From: Segniliparus rugosus ATCC BAA-974 | GTDB taxonomy: Bacteria > Actinomycetota > Actinomycetes > Mycobacteriales > Mycobacteriaceae | NCBI RefSeq assembly: GCF_000185725.2 | Contig: NZ_KI391953.1 | Location: forward strand, 1 to 64,000 | Reading direction: 5' to 3' | DNA: 64,000 bases | Part shown: in pieces, positions 23,253-32,728 of the stretch | How positions within the stretch are numbered: the first letter of the stretch is position 1 | How the letters are laid out: the number at the start of each line of letters is the position of its first letter | Translations under genes and position numbers: made by a program | The notes under the pieces: model-generated | What the model was told of the DNA's origin: nothing | What the model saw: only the letters and a program-made list of their open reading frames with translations | Database searches by the model: none

Positions 23253-25517
23253 ATGGCCGGATCCAGTAAAGCGCTGGCATTCCTCTTGGCGAAACCGAAG
23301 CTCGCCGCCAGCGTCGCCGTCGCAGCGACCGCTGTCGCCGGCACGGGCGTCGCGACGTACAACTCCGGCCCGGGCGACGCCCTGTGGGGCCTGCAGAAGG
23401 CCGTCTTCTCCAGCCACGCCCAGGAAGTGGCCGTCAACGACGTCGCGGACAACCTGAAGAACGCGCAGGCGCTCCTGTCCAAGAATCCGCTGGGCGCGGA
23501 CGATCTCGGGCAGGCCCGGAACTACTTGAACCAAGCGAAGATGCTGCTGGACGACGGCACCAACATCCCCGACGTGAACCAGCGCGCGGGGTTGCAGCAG
23601 CTCTACCTGCAGCTGACCCAGAACCTCACGGACAGCGTGCCCCCGCCCGCCGACCTGCCGCCCGCCCCGGACGCGCAATTGGCCGCCGAAGCCCAGGGCT
23701 CGGCGCCGAGCCAGCAGGCTGTCCAGCTCCCGACCTGGGGCTACGCCACGCAAGCCTCGGCCACAGCGGCGGCCCCGCCGCCACCGGCCACCGTCGCGGG
23801 CGCGAACATCAACGACGCCCCCGCCGAGCCGGACCCGGACTGGACCGACCCCACCCCCGCCGCCGCGACGCTCAACCAGCAGCAGCTCGGGTACTACGAC
23901 CCCAGTTGGGACTCCGTCTACGGCTACAACCGGGGCGACTGGTACCGCTGGGGCCTGGACGGCTACAACCCCTACGGCTACGACACCACGGGCTACGACC
24001 GCTGGGGCTACGACCGCTGGGGCTATGACCGATGGGGCTACGACCACGACGGGTACGACCGCTACCACTACAACTACGCGGGCTGGCGCTACGACACCGG
24101 CAGCCGCCAGTATTGGCACCGCAACGGCTACAACGAGTGGGGCCAGCGCCGAGGCCACGCCGACGATCCGAGGAATAACGCCTGGCGCGACAAGTGGTAC
24201 AACCGCTACCAGGGCTACTACCAGAACCGCTGGTACCACAACGACCCCGTGTACCAGCGCCGTCAGTGGGACCGCGACGAGTGGCGGCGGCACAACCCCG
24301 GCCGCAACGACGCCGCGTTCGGCATTTACGTGGACAGCAACCGGCTGAAGGTCTTCACGCCGGTGGCGAACTTCAGCGTGTCCTTGGGCCAGTTCGTCGA
24401 CATCCAGGTGCCCAGGCAGACCCGAGACCTCGTGCGAAACGGCACCCTCGCGGCGTTGCGGTCCAGCGACATCGTCGCCCGCACCTCGCAAGAGGCGGTT
24501 CCGTTCGTCCGGGCTCGTCTGCAGCAGGACGAGTTCTTGCAGAAGCAGGTCGAGGACGCCAAAGCGAAGGTCGCCGTGAGCGTTCCGTATGGCGGCTCGT
24601 TGAGCATCCAGGCGGACGCCCAAGCCGCCGAGCCTGGCCGTCCCCGTGGACCGCGTCCGACCCAGCCGAACGGCCAGGTCGGCGGCCAAGCCGGGCTGTC
24701 CGGCGCGGTGGAGGCCGCCGCGCAGGTCACGACTCCGTCGATCGGCGCCAGCATCCTGCAGATCCAGCAGGAGCAGCAGGCGCAGGTGGCGCAGTTGCAG
24801 AAGCGGGTGTCGCCGCAGGCGCAAGCGCAGATCCAAGCGCAGATCACCCAGGAGCAGAAGGCCCGTCCGACGGCGCCGCCGAAGCAGTCGGTCCCGACCC
24901 AGCAGACCGCGCCGACCCAGCAAACCGCGCCGCAGATCGGCGGCCAGGTCGGCGGCCAAGCGAACGGGCAGGTCGGCCCGAACGGAGCCAACGGCCAGGT
25001 CGGCGGCCAAGCCGGTGTGAGCCCTGCTCCGCAAGAGCGGCCGAGCCAGACGCAAGAGCAACGGCCCACCCAGCCGCAGCAGCAGACCGCGCCGTCCCAG
25101 CAGCAGCGGCCGAGCCAGACGCAAGAGCAACGGCCCACCCAGCCGCAGCAGCAGACCGCGCCGTCCCAGCAGCAGCGGCCGAGCCAGACGCAAGAGCAAC
25201 GGCCGAGCCAAACCCAGCAGCAGCCTGCGCCCGCGCAGCAGGCTCCGTCCCCCCAGAAACCTGCTTCGCAGGAGCGTCCGCAGCAGCAGACCGCGCCGTC
25301 CCAGCAGGAACGGCCCCAGCGGGGGGCCCCAGCGCCTCAGGCTCCCCAGGAGCGTCCGCAACCGACCGCGCCGAGGGAGCGGCCACAGGCGACCGCGTAC
25401 ACTCCCCCTGCCGCGCCGCAGGGCAACAGCGGCGGCAACGCCGGGGGTAACGCGCACGGCAACGGCGGCGGGAATGGCGGCGCAAGCGGCAACGCCGGCG
25501 GCGGCCACGACCGCTAG
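23253..25517 (+). CDS. Large low-complexity envelope protein: RsdA-like stem, Tyr/Trp-rich repeat, Gln/Pro-rich repeat
   Basis: A protein of 754 residues. A membrane helix (about 16-36) is followed by a helical segment starting GPGDALWGLQKAVFSS (about 39-125) that resembles the extracytoplasmic part of anti-sigma-D factor RsdA (DUF5667-like), but no sigma-binding tail precedes the helix. Next comes a Tyr/Trp/Asp/Arg-rich block (about 212-345) with GYDRW repeated in tandem near 246, then a compact domain (about 348-455). After that come Gln/Pro repeats, including a 23-residue unit given by 69-bp DNA repeats from residue 595, and a Gly/Asn tail. AAGGAGG precedes the ATG. The function is unknown; a surface or matrix protein is an inference from composition. 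Confidence 0.8.
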   Translation: MAGSSKALAFLLAKPKLAASVAVAATAVAGTGVATYNSGPGDALWGLQKAVFSSHAQEVAVNDVADNLKNAQALLSKNPLGADDLGQARNYLNQAKMLLDDGTNIPDVNQRAGLQQLYLQLTQNLTDSVPPPADLPPAPDAQLAAEAQGSAPSQQAVQLPTWGYATQASATAAAPPPPATVAGANINDAPAEPDPDWTDPTPAAATLNQQQLGYYDPSWDSVYGYNRGDWYRWGLDGYNPYGYDTTGYDRWGYDRWGYDRWGYDHDGYDRYHYNYAGWRYDTGSRQYWHRNGYNEWGQRRGHADDPRNNAWRDKWYNRYQGYYQNRWYHNDPVYQRRQWDRDEWRRHNPGRNDAAFGIYVDSNRLKVFTPVANFSVSLGQFVDIQVPRQTRDLVRNGTLAALRSSDIVARTSQEAVPFVRARLQQDEFLQKQVEDAKAKVAVSVPYGGSLSIQADAQAAEPGRPRGPRPTQPNGQVGGQAGLSGAVEAAAQVTTPSIGASILQIQQEQQAQVAQLQKRVSPQAQAQIQAQITQEQKARPTAPPKQSVPTQQTAPTQQTAPQIGGQVGGQANGQVGPNGANGQVGGQAGVSPAPQERPSQTQEQRPTQPQQQTAPSQQQRPSQTQEQRPTQPQQQTAPSQQQRPSQTQEQRPSQTQQQPAPAQQAPSPQKPASQERPQQQTAPSQQERPQRGAPAPQAPQERPQPTAPRERPQATAYTPPAAPQGNSGGNAGGNAHGNGGGNGGASGNAGGGHDR
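25038..25203 (+). repeat. 69-bp tandem repeats inside the low-complexity gene
   Basis: Near-identical units begin at 25038, 25107 and 25176 (the third partial), each starting CGGCCGAGCCAGACGCAAGA. They encode repeated RPSQTQEQ/RPTQPQQQ blocks and keep the reading frame, so copy number can vary between strains without breaking the gene. Confidence 0.9.
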
Positions 25518-25525
25518 TCCGCTGG

Positions 25526-25569
25526 ACATTGGAGCCCGACCAGTCCGCTGGTCGGGCTCCAATGTTTTT
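25526..25569 (+). terminator. Strong intrinsic terminator
   Basis: ACATTGGAGCCCGACCAG (25526-25543) pairs perfectly with 25548-25565 around a TCCG loop and runs straight into TTTTT. An 18-bp perfect stem with a U tract is unusually clear for this GC-rich group. It ends transcription of the low-complexity gene and may also block traffic from the convergent recQ-like gene. Confidence 0.93.
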
Positions 25570-25618
25570 CACGGCGAGGCTTATCCCAGCCAGGTCGGCC
25601 GAAACGCGGCGCTTCCCG

Positions 25619-27741
25619 TCAGGCAGGCCCCACAGCGAGGACGAACGGCACGACTTCCTCCGCGCCTGCCTGCCGCACGAGGCGCGCGGCCACCGCGAGC
25701 GTCCACCCGGAATCCGACCAATCGTCCACCAGCAGCACCCGTCTCCCCAGTTGCCCGGAAAGCTCCACTGTGAAACGCTGCGCGACGGCGCGCAACCGGA
25801 ACGAGGAGTTCACCTCGTGCGAGCCTGGCGGCGAGGTCGGGGCGAGCCGCCCGGCGACCGGCACGCCGAGCACCTTGCCCGCGCCCGCCGCCAGGTGCGC
25901 GAGCAGCTGCGGACGTGTCGTGGAATCGACGTACACCACGCAATCCGGCGCGGCGGCGTTCGACCCAGCGGCGGCGAACCAATCCTTGAGCACCTCGGCC
26001 ATGGGGTAGCGCAACGGCACCGGCAGCTCCCCGTCTGGCCTGCCGGCCGCGAGCAGCTCGCGCAGCTGCGGCCCCCATCCCACGCCGTCCAGTCTCGCGA
26101 CCGCGCGGCCCGGCCCGGCCTGCTCGTCCGCCGAGATGCGCCCCTTCAGGCCCGCGACGCCGGTCGCCCACTGCTTGCGCGGCTCAAGCGCCACGCCGGG
26201 TCGGCGCAGATGCGCGCGGGCGGCTTCGACCTCGTCCGTCGAAGGGGCCGGGGCGATGTCCAATCCGCCGCAGTTGTCGCACCGTCCGCAATCCGCCGTC
26301 ACCTCGTCGTCCAGCGCCTCGCGCAAGAACCGCATCCGGCATCGCTTCGTGGCCTGGTAGTCGAGCATGAGCCGCTGCTCGACCGCCCTCGTCTCGGCCA
26401 CCCTCGCGTACCGCTCGCGGTCGTAGCGCCACGCCGCGCCGGTGCCCGACCAGCCGCCCTGCACCTTGCGCACCGCCCCGTCGACGTCCAGCACTTTCAG
26501 CATGGTCTCCAGACGGCCCCTGCGCAGGCCGACCGCCGTCTCCAATTGGGCGATGGACAGCGGTTTCTCCGTTTCGGCCAGCGTGTCGAGCACAGTGCGC
26601 ACATCGCTCTCCGGCGGAAAGCCGAGCGAGCCGAAATACCGCCACACGTCCTTGTCCTCGGCCCCCGGCAGCAGCACCACCGAGGCCTTGTCCACCCCTC
26701 GTCCCGCGCGGCCCACCTGCTGGTAGTACGCGACCGGCGACTGCGGGGCCCCGAAATGGACCACGAACCCCAGGTCTGGTTTGTCGAACCCCATGCCGAG
26801 CGCGGAGGTGGCGACGACGGCTTTGACGCGGTTCGCCAACAGATCCCGTTCGATGGCCTCGCGCTCGGCGGGGTCGGTCTGGCCCGAGTAGGCCAGGGCG
26901 GCGTAGCCCGCCTCGCGCAAATGGTCGGCGACCTGCTCGGCCGCGGCGACCGTGAGGCAGTAGACGATGCCAGAGCCGGGCAGCGAGCGCAGCCGCGCGG
27001 CGAGCCAGGCGAGCCGCGCCGAGTGGTCGGGCAGGTTGAGCACGCCGAGGTGCAGCGACTCCCGGTCCAACGCTCCGCGCAGCACGAGGACGTCCGCGCG
27101 GTCGTCGCCGCCGAGCTGTTCGGCGACGTCGGCGGTGACTCGGGCGTTCGCGGTCGCGGTGGTGGCCAGCACCGGCACGCCCTCGGGCAAGTCCGTGAGC
27201 AGCGTGCGGATCCGCCGGTAGTCCGGGCGGAAGTCGTGCCCCCAGTCGGAGATGCAATGCGCCTCGTCGATCACCACGAGCCCCGCGTCCGCCGCGAGGG
27301 AGGGCAGCACCTCGTCCCGGAAACCGGGGTTGTTCAGCCGTTCCGGCGAGACGAGCAGCACGTCCGCCTCCCCGGCTCGCACCTGGGCGTGGATGAGGCC
27401 CCATTCGTCGGTGTTCGTGGAGTTCACCGTGAGCGCGGCGATCCCGGCGCGGGACGCGGCCTCGATCTGGTTGCGCATCAGCGCGAGGAGCGGGGAGACG
27501 ATGACCGTCGGCCCGGCCCCCGCGCCCGCAAGAGGGCAGTCGCGACGAAGTACACCGCCGACTTGCCCCATCCCGTCCGCTGCACCACCAGCGCTCTGCG
27601 ACGGTCCTCCACGAGCGCTTTGATCGCGGTCCACTGGTCCTCGCGCAGCGTCGCGTCGTCCCTGCCCACCAGCGCCCGCAGCGCGGCCTGCGCCTCGTCC
27701 CGCAGCGTCGCGGCGGACGCGCTCTTCGTGGCTTGCGTCAT
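25619..27741 (-). CDS. RecQ-family DNA helicase with C-terminal phosphoribosyltransferase-like domain (frameshifted)
   Basis: An SF2 helicase of about 708 residues. Walker A appears as RTGWGKS (about 60-66), the DEAH box as VVIDEAHCISDWGHD, and motif VI as QQVGRAGR. A RecQ zinc motif with CGRCDNC comes next. The C-terminus carries VLLVDDWSDSGWTL, the shape of a PRPP-binding loop, as in type I phosphoribosyltransferases. The reading frame breaks at C-run 27517-27521; one added base restores RARGAGAGPTVIVSP. The start ATG 27741 overlaps the stop of the citE-like gene (ATGA). It is the last gene of the ppgS operon. Confidence 0.85.
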
Positions 27742-28616
27742 GCCCCCATCCTGCCAGGAGGGTCCGACAACGGCCCGGAGCCGACGGGGCGCTGCTCGCG
27801 CAGGCCGAGCGCCGCCGCCTTCGCGAGCAGCGCCTCGGCACGGTGCAGCCGGGGCAGATCGCTCCCGTTCGCGGGCTTCCCGCCGCGCTTGGCGAACTCC
27901 ATGACGAACTGCTCCGCCCACTGGATCTCCGCCCGCGCCGGGCTGAGCCCCTCGTTGACGGCCGGCGCGTGGGCGGGGTCAAGGGCGAGCTTGCCGGTCA
28001 TGCCCATCTGCTTGGCGAGCGCCACCGCCTCCGCCAGCTCGTCCGCCGTGCGGGCCGGCCCGTCGATCGGGCCGGGAAGATGCGCCGCGCGCGAGGCGAC
28101 GACCAGTTGCGAGCGGCTGTAGGCCAGCGCGAGCGGATCGTTCGCGACCCCGATGTCGAGGGTGTAGTCGTTCACCCCGAACGCGATCCGGAAGCATGGG
28201 CGCGCGCCCGCGATGTCGTGCACCCGCGACAAGCCGCGCGCGGTCTCGATCAGCGCGATGATCGGCGTTTCCCCGCCGAGCCGGGCGGCGGTGTCCCACA
28301 GATGGTTCCCGCCCTCCGTCTTCGCGAGCACGACCCCTTTCAGACCAGGCGAGGCGGCAAGCTCGCGGCAATCCGCCGACCAGAACTCGCTCGACGCGTC
28401 GTTGATCCGCACCCACACCTTGTTCCCCGCAGCGAGGAACGCCGCAACGGCGCGGCGGGCGCGCTCCTTCTCGTCGGGCGCGACCGCGTCCTCCAAGTCC
28501 AAGACGACCTCGTCCGCCGCGCTGGCGAGCGCGGGCGCGAACGCCTCCTCCCGCCCGCCGTTCACCAAAAGCCACGAGCGCGAGGCCTCGGACGCTATCC
28601 GCACCATGAAGCCCAT
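27738..28616 (-). CDS. HpcH/HpaI aldolase family, CitE-like
   Basis: A TIM-barrel C-C lyase of about 292 residues. Family motifs are VVLDLEDAVAPDEK (metal-binding Asp), VWVRIN, VLAKTEGG and IIALIETARGL. CitE-like proteins of actinobacteria act on malyl-, citramalyl- or beta-hydroxyacyl-CoA-type substrates; no citrate lyase alpha or gamma subunits are near, so it is not part of a citrate lyase complex. The start is taken as ATG 28616; ATG 28607 is a close alternative. It begins one base after the GT-C-like gene ends and overlaps the recQ-like gene. Confidence 0.82.
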   Translation of the reverse strand: MGFMVRIASEASRSWLLVNGGREEAFAPALASAADEVVLDLEDAVAPDEKERARRAVAAFLAAGNKVWVRINDASSEFWSADCRELAASPGLKGVVLAKTEGGNHLWDTAARLGGETPIIALIETARGLSRVHDIAGARPCFRIAFGVNDYTLDIGVANDPLALAYSRSQLVVASRAAHLPGPIDGPARTADELAEAVALAKQMGMTGKLALDPAHAPAVNEGLSPARAEIQWAEQFVMEFAKRGGKPANGSDLPRLHRAEALLAKAAALGLREQRPVGSGPLSDPPGRMGA

Positions 28617-28617
28617 G

Positions 28618-30277
28618 CTACTGGCATCGTCCGACCGCACGCCGTCGCCAGAGCGCGCCCAGAGCTCCAAGGACGAGCAGCCCCGCCCACGCGAGATGGG
28701 CGAAAACCACCAGTTGCCGTCGTGCCCCGGCGACCTCGGGAACCGGCCACGGGGTCGCCGGATTCCGGTACAGCGCGAAATCCGGACCCGAGCGCACGAG
28801 CTCGAACCTGCCGAGCGCCGCCTGCGCCTTGGGCGGCAAGGAGCCGAGCTGGTCGCGTTCGAGGAGCACCCAGCCGATCGAGTCCTCGGCGAACCGCTCC
28901 GGCGAGGCCCCGGCCCGCAGATCCGCCGCCGCCCGCCTGGCGAGCGAGCCCCTCCCCCGGCACGACGGCCCCGTCCACCAGCAAATCGCCGCTCTGCGCG
29001 ACGGGGACCGGCAGCAGCCGGGGAGCCGGGTCGATGCTCACCGGCCCGCCGACGGATGAGGCGCCATGCTGTGGCCGCCCGGCCCAGGCGTACTGCCGGG
29101 TGATCCCCACCGGCAAGGTGAGCAAGGCCCCGTGCGCCTGGTCCGCCGAGACCGCCTCCCGCACCTCGAACCAGCCTTGGGGGTACCGGACCGTGCCGAG
29201 CCGCCCGCCCGCGCCCCACAGCGCGTCCGGGACCAGCAGCAGGACCGCCGGGACCAGCAACAACGAGCCGGGCTTGCACCGCGCGGCGAGCGCGGCGAGG
29301 GCGAGCGCGTACGAGGGCCAGGCCAGCGCGGCCCATTTCTGTCCGTCCCGCAGGATCCCGAGCGCCGGGACTCTGGTCATCGCCGCTTCCAACGCCCCTT
29401 GGGCCGCTCCGGTCGCCGAGAGCCCGACGAAGACCACCGCGACGAGCCCGAGCGCGAAGAGCGATCCGAACACGCGGTCCTCGCGCAGCCGGTCCCGAAG
29501 CACAAACGCCCCCGCCGCAACGAGCGCCGCCACAACGAGGTTGGCGATCAAGCCGAACGCGCCGAGCTGCGAGCCTGGGACCGATTGCGCGTTCCAAATC
29601 CCGCCGAGCGCCAGCCAGCCCGCTTGGTCCAGGCGGGCCGCGAACGCCGCCGCTCCCGCCGAAGCTCCGTCCCCGAGTTCGCCGCGCGACAACCCGAACA
29701 GGCCGGCCGCGAGCCACGGGCCCGCCGCGACGGCCGCCAACCCGGCGAGCGCGGCCATGCGCGGCAACCAGCGGCTCCCGCCCGGAATCGCGAGCGTCAG
29801 TCCCGCCAAGGCCAGGACGAACAGCGCGCCGGTCGGGACCAATCCCCCCGCTGCGAGCCAAAAGCCGAGCTCCGCCCAGCCCGACAAGGCGGACTGCTCC
29901 CGCAGCCGCGCGGCCACGACCGCCACGTGCCCTAACGCGCCGTAGCCGACGAGCAGGCTCCACTGGCCTTGCAGCAGCCGCTCGGCGACCCAGAGATTGT
30001 CGATCGCGAATGTGGCCGCGACCAGCTGGACGCCCGCGTGCGATCCGGGAAGGAAGCACCGCGCCAAGCGGGCTCCCCCTGTTCCCGCCGCCACGAGCGC
30101 GAGCAGGGTGATCGCTTTCACCAGGAGCCCGCCGTCCACCACGCCCGACAGCGCGGCGAGCGCGGCGTCCTGCGGAGTCGCCCGAGGAGCAGCGTCGGCG
30201 AGTCCGAAAGCCTGGTCGACCAGGTAAGAGCGGGGGACGCTGACCGCGTCGGCCCACAGCCAATGCCCCGCGCCCAA
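28618..30277 (-). CDS. Large GT-C-like integral membrane protein (frameshifted)
   Basis: A hydrophobic protein of about 550 residues with around ten or more membrane segments and a soluble C-terminal part that ends with one more helix and WRRRAVGRCQ. It sits in the operon of the polyprenyl-phospho-GalNAc synthase PpgS, so it may use the lipid-linked sugar outside the membrane, as Rv3779 does in M. tuberculosis; this is inference. The frame shifts in the C-runs at 28949-28952 or 28954-28958; removing one base gives VVPGEGSLARRAAADLRAG and joins both parts. The only standard start is TTG 30277, which leaves a likely first helix (LVGLWSLALSLLTLGPL) outside, so the 5' end is doubtful. Confidence 0.65.
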
Positions 30278-30332
30278 GAGCGGGCCGAGCGTCAGCAGGC
30301 TCAGCGCCAGCGACCAGAGGCCGACGAGCTTG

Positions 30333-31553
30333 TTAACGGGTGAGCCTGTAGTAGATGACGCCGCCGCCGGCCAGGAGGACGAGCCCCAGCACCGCCGAGC
30401 CGATGGGGATGGTCCGGCCCAAGAGGGCGATGTCGTCGCGGTAGGACTTGGCCTGCTTGACCGTCGCCTCCACGGTTTGCGGGTCGTAGTCGAACACGCC
30501 GGAGAAAATCGTCAGCGTGAACGCCTTCAGGTCCGGGCTCGCCGCCTCGCGGGCCGAGAAGGGCATCGCGAAGTACTGGTGCATGTCTTGGCGCTCGCGG
30601 ACGATCACGCCGCTGTCCGGGTCCACGTACAGGTCGACGCCGTTCTTGTAGAAGCGGTGCATGGTCTGGTCCTGCTTGCCCGAAACGTTCGGGATGTTCC
30701 ACCAGTCGAGCGGCTTGGTCAGCGCGGTGCCGGGCGGCAGCGTCAGCTTGCCCTCGTCGACCCCTGCGGGCGCGTTCACCAGCGCGAGGTCGGTCTCTGG
30801 GATGTCGACGCGGAAGTGCAGCGTCTTGATGTCCGAGATCTCGGTGTTCTCCACGTAGGTCGCAGGGAACGCCGAGCCTGTGGTCAGGTCGAAGTACTGG
30901 TACTGGCCTTTGCTGCTGGTGTCGAACGGGAACCGGTACTGCTGCCCGGACCGGTTCGGCAGCAGGCGCGCTTGCTGCTCGGGCTCCACCTGCACTTCGG
31001 AGAGCCCCTTCGCGACAGGCAGCCCGTTATGCCTGCCGACCGTCACCCGGTCGACGGTGGCCAGCAGGAGGCCGTTGTCGCACTGGCCGTCCGACCAGGG
31101 AAGCTTCGGCTCCGGGGCTCCGGGGGCCGGGCGCTGCAACGCGACAGGGGTCAGGGTCTTGGGCTGGCCGTCGCCCCGCGCCTTGACCTCGGAGACCAGC
31201 ACGCTCGTCCCCGCCTGGTAGGTGACCGTGTTCTCCGTCGACGGCTCCTCGACGGTCACATACGTCCGGATCGTCGCCTTCGCCGAGAGGACGGCCGCCT
31301 TCGGAGACCCGTCGCCGACCGAGCACCGGTCGATGACCTGCGCGGGGAACTCCTGGTCGATGCCCGGCGCGTCCTGCCCCGCGCTCTGCGCCGGGGACAC
31401 GAGCGTGATCCGCTCCCCGAGGGAGGCCTTGACCAACTCGTCCTCGCTGTAGAACGGCACGAGGACCGCGATGGCGATCAGCGCGGCCCCCAGCGCGATG
31501 AGCGCGAGGGGAAGAAGGATCGGAGCCTTTCCGGGCTGCGTCTGCTGCGTCAT
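30333..31553 (-). CDS. DUF3068 (PorA-family-like) membrane protein
   Basis: A protein of 406 residues with one helix near each end (about 11-32 and 378-400) and a large extracytoplasmic beta-rich domain between them. This is the two-helix plan of DUF3068 proteins, widespread in mycolate-forming actinobacteria near cell-wall glycosyltransferases. Two cysteines (DRCSVG and GQCDNG) may pair. ATG 31553 overlaps the DUF2304 stop (ATGA). Its role in the PpgS operon is unknown. Confidence 0.8.
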   Translation of the reverse strand: MTQQTQPGKAPILLPLALIALGAALIAIAVLVPFYSEDELVKASLGERITLVSPAQSAGQDAPGIDQEFPAQVIDRCSVGDGSPKAAVLSAKATIRTYVTVEEPSTENTVTYQAGTSVLVSEVKARGDGQPKTLTPVALQRPAPGAPEPKLPWSDGQCDNGLLLATVDRVTVGRHNGLPVAKGLSEVQVEPEQQARLLPNRSGQQYRFPFDTSSKGQYQYFDLTTGSAFPATYVENTEISDIKTLHFRVDIPETDLALVNAPAGVDEGKLTLPPGTALTKPLDWWNIPNVSGKQDQTMHRFYKNGVDLYVDPDSGVIVRERQDMHQYFAMPFSAREAASPDLKAFTLTIFSGVFDYDPQTVEATVKQAKSYRDDIALLGRTIPIGSAVLGLVLLAGGGVIYYRLTR

Positions 31554-31996
31554 GCGGTGGTGTTCTCTCGTTCGTCTTCTCCGGGTTGCCGGCGTGCCAA
31601 CCCGCCGATCTTACCGGTTTCGGCAACCGGTTCCGGCGCAGACCCACGAGTCTGCGGCGCAGAGGCCCCGGACAGGGCGATGACCCGCGCGAGCGAGACG
31701 TAGCGGCCCTCGAGCTCTTTGAACCTCAGATACGTCGAAACCGTGGTGAAGGCGAACGCGACGACGAGCGCGTACAAGAGGAGGTTCATGCCCGCGCCGA
31801 CGCCGAGCAGCCGGGCGAGCGCGGACACGTCGTCCGGGCGCAGCACGGCCCACGTCCCGAACGCGAGGAAGCCGAGGAACAGCAGTTTCACCGCCGCAGA
31901 AGCCCTCGCCGTGCCGCGCGCCCTGGCGAGGTAGAAGGCGATCACCCCGCCCGCGGCGAGCAGCACGAGTTTGATCGGCAGCTGCGCGACAACCAT
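31550..31996 (-). CDS. DUF2304 membrane protein, PpgS partner (Rv3632-like)
   Basis: A protein of 148 residues with three to four hydrophobic helices in the first 110 residues (VVAQLPIKLVLLAAGGVIAF to LLLYALVVAFAFTTVSTY), then a short polar tail containing RFKELEGRYVSLARVIAL. In M. tuberculosis Rv3632 lies directly next to ppgS (Rv3631) and raises its activity. The start ATG 31996 is six bases after the ppgS stop, with GGAAGG overlapping that stop. Confidence 0.8.
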   Translation of the reverse strand: MVVAQLPIKLVLLAAGGVIAFYLARARGTARASAAVKLLFLGFLAFGTWAVLRPDDVSALARLLGVGAGMNLLLYALVVAFAFTTVSTYLRFKELEGRYVSLARVIALSGASAPQTRGSAPEPVAETGKIGGLARRQPGEDERENTTA

Positions 31997-32001
31997 GGCC
32001 G

Positions 32002-32697
32002 TCACCTTCCTCTCGCAGGCCGCAGCGCGTTGTCGATCAGGATGTTCACGCCGTTGAGCAGGGACTGGCCCTTGGCCTTGGAATAATCCGTGTACAGAAT
32101 GACGACCGGCTCCTCGGCGACCCGCCACCGGTAGGCGACCGCGAGCTTGATGAACTCCGAGGCGTGGCCCATCCCATTCTGGAGGATGTCGAGCTGGTCG
32201 GCGACGACCCGGTTGAAGGCGCGCAAGCCGTTGTGCGCGTCGGTGAGCTTGAGCCTGCGCCCCTCCGGGCTGACCGAGGCGATGACCGGGAGCAGGAGGC
32301 GTTTGACCAGAGGCACCCGTTTGCGGGACTCCTCGGCCAAAAAGCGGCTGCCGATCACGAGGTCCACCGGCTCGCGGCGGAGCCGTTCGACCATCCGCGC
32401 CGCGTCGTCGGTCCGATGCTGGCCGTCCGCGTCGAAGGTGACGAAGTATGCCGCGCCCGGCTGGGCCCTGGCGTACTCGACCCCGGTCTGGATCGCCGCG
32501 CCCTGGCCGAGGTTCACCGGATGGCGCACGAGGTGCGCCCCGGTCCGCCCGATCTGGGCCGAGGTGTCGTCCCGGCTCCCGTCGTCCACGCAGACGATGT
32601 TGGGGAAGACCGCGAGCGCCTGGTCCACCACCTCCCGGATGACGGAGCCTTCGTTGTACACCGGGATGACGAGCCAGGCGTCGTCCTGGTTGCTCAT
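32002..32697 (-). CDS. ppgS: Polyprenyl-phospho-N-acetylgalactosaminyl synthase-like glycosyltransferase (GT2)
   Basis: A GT2 enzyme of about 231 residues. The nucleotide-sugar fold starts WLVIPVYNEGSVI (about 7-19) and carries VDDGSRDDT and the metal motif TFDADGQHR. Length and neighbours match Rv3631 (PpgS), which makes polyprenyl-phospho-GalNAc, the donor for the galactosamine that decorates arabinogalactan. ATG 32697 gives MSNQDDAW; GTG 32706 is possible. It heads a six-gene minus-strand operon with tight or overlapping spacing. Confidence 0.85.
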   Translation of the reverse strand: MSNQDDAWLVIPVYNEGSVIREVVDQALAVFPNIVCVDDGSRDDTSAQIGRTGAHLVRHPVNLGQGAAIQTGVEYARAQPGAAYFVTFDADGQHRTDDAARMVERLRREPVDLVIGSRFLAEESRKRVPLVKRLLLPVIASVSPEGRRLKLTDAHNGLRAFNRVVADQLDILQNGMGHASEFIKLAVAYRWRVAEEPVVILYTDYSKAKGQSLLNGVNILIDNALRPARGR

Positions 32698-32728
32698 AGT
32701 TCCCACTCTAACCGCACGACCTGCCCGC

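Noticed and set aside
25038..25203. The 69-bp repeats as a CRISPR-like array
   Set aside because: Units are contiguous without unique spacers, are in frame inside a gene, and no cas genes are present.
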